Origin: Prorocentrum cordatum
Lineage: Eukaryota; Sar; Dinophyceae; Prorocentrales; Prorocentraceae
DNA: 64,000 bases
Assembly: GCA_963575745.1 (NCBI GenBank)
Contig: CAUYUJ010016136.1
Location: 185,883 to 249,882 of the forward strand
Direction of reading: 5' to 3'
Under the pieces are notes generated by a model, which was given only the letters and a program-made list of their open reading frames with translations, made no database searches and had not been told where the DNA came from. Both the position numbers and the translations under genes were made by a program. This document shows, piece after piece, positions 63,401 to 64,000 of the stretch (positions within the stretch are counted from its first letter, which is position 1; every line of letters starts with the position of its first letter).

Positions 63401-64000
63401 AGATCCTGAGCGTGTGGTTCCTCCCCTCCTGGGGCCCATCATGGATACCCTAAGAGGCCTCAGGAAAGCGGGGAGAAACTCAGCTGCCTCCTTTCTGTGT
63501 AATGTAGTCGCAGGAGGTCATCCCACTCAGGATGTTTTGTTCCAGGACAGGCGAGCCATCACGCCGCTGTGCAGGGTCTGCGGCATGTATAACGGCACGC
63601 CACAGCATCGTTTATACCAGTGTGATGGTTTCCTTCTGTTTAGGCGGGACTTAGACCTGCCGCAGTGCGTGGACAGAGGCTTGCAGCTGGGCACCTACGA
63701 TTTCCTGTCGACGAGAGCGCTCATTGCTGACCCAGGGTATGACTGGCCCAAGGTCTCCACAGCCGAGATCTGGCGGTGGGATAAAGTGCCAGAAGCAGGT
63801 TTCCTAGGGAGCAGGATATGCATCGACGGCTCAGGCTTTCACGCGACCTCCCTGTATGCGGCTCGTGCAGGTTGGGCAGTGGTGGCCATGGATCAAAGCA
63901 GTCGTTGCGAGGGCAGTGCGTTTGGACCCCTTCCTCATCCTGTCCAGGAATCAGGAGCTGGTGAACTGTATGCCTTGCTGATGGCCCTCAAGCTCATTGG
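60434..64000 (+). pseudogene. LINE B ORF2: broken EEP endonuclease - reverse transcriptase - RNase H, partial
   Basis: Coding continues through four frame segments. (1) About 60,434-60,725 holds the endonuclease start, with an in-frame TGA at 60,494-60,496 where LINE A has Trp. (2) About 60,725-61,090 holds Gly-Gly-Asp-Val-Asn and TTIDFFVISKS. (3) About 61,095-61,960 runs from the endonuclease end (RWPVTLDLSG) into the linker. (4) About 61,965 to the edge is reverse transcriptase: IPKGEEGGVRPIGILPGSAR, motif A VLVDMTKCYEKV, motif B-like LAGRTFATTLLK, motif C YNVVDDI near 62,560. A TGA at 63,111-63,113 interrupts; reading resumes with CRVCGMYNGTPQHRLYQC (zinc knuckle) and RNase H motifs ICIDGSGFHA and GAGELYALLMALKL at the window end. 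Three shifts and two stops make it non-functional unless some are sequencing errors. Confidence 0.8.

Larger units (their letters stand above)
57995..64000 (+). mobile_element. LINE B: non-LTR retrotransposon with spliced leader, decayed, cut by the window end
   Basis: SL 57,995-58,016; intact ORF1 58,179-59,597; inter-ORF 59,598-60,430; broken ORF2 from about 60,434 to the edge. The family plan matches LINE A, but the sequences are far apart (different ORF1, different RT motif C context), so these are two lineages. Confidence 0.85.

Noticed and set aside
1-64000. tRNA, rRNA or SL RNA genes
   Set aside because: None seen by eye; no structure strong enough to report without a covariance-model search.

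Overview
The window reads as nuclear DNA of a dinoflagellate. The most direct evidence is two perfect 22-nt copies of the dinoflagellate spliced leader (SL), at 57,995-58,016 (+) and 39,359-39,380 (-). Each sits at the 5' end of a two-ORF LINE-type retrotransposon. GC-rich sequence, very low gene density, long trinucleotide microsatellites and a probable short GC-AG intron all fit. The exact species cannot be told from this sequence; the high GC suggests a Prorocentrum-like rather than a Symbiodinium-like genome, but that is only inference.

Layout. 0-4 kb: a minus-strand gene for a large DDE-like (transposase-like) protein; its main exon is 806-3,892 and a second open stretch continues off the left edge through a candidate 55-nt intron set inside an inverted repeat. 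4-16 kb: no convincing gene, but a dense set of small mobile elements (a SINE-like family with target-site duplications, several MITE-like inverted-repeat families, a degenerate CCAAGAGGCCCC repeat) and long CAT and TCC microsatellites. 16.9-22.6 kb: a giant imperfect palindrome with arms of about 2.2-2.3 kb, each holding about 17 copies of a ~90-bp satellite. 22.6-32.8 kb: more MITEs, satellite remnants and microsatellites, including a clean 253-bp element with 8-bp target duplications. 32.8-39.4 kb: nearly intact LINE A on the minus strand (ORF1 zinc-finger/coiled-coil; ORF2 endonuclease, reverse transcriptase, RNase H and C-terminal zinc motifs). 39.4-56.4 kb: repeats and MITEs again, with a 127-bp tandem array at 47.5-48.1 kb, nested insertions at 51.4-52.2 and 54.2-55.2 kb, and a 100-base assembly gap at 56,401-56,500. 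56.5-57.5 kb: a host-like protein gene fragment. 58.0-64.0 kb: LINE B on the plus strand, more decayed, running off the right edge.

How it fits together. Apart from the 56.5-kb gene, and perhaps the transposase-like gene, the window is built by mobile DNA. Both LINEs start with a pristine SL followed by an older, degraded SL. This means trans-spliced LINE mRNA was reverse-transcribed and inserted, more than once in each lineage. Both lie against GGA/TCC microsatellites, which suggests either an insertion preference or a shared origin of the flanks. Most long open frames elsewhere (Leu/Pro/Ser/Arg/Glu/Gly-rich) come from microsatellites or the 90-bp satellite and are not genes.
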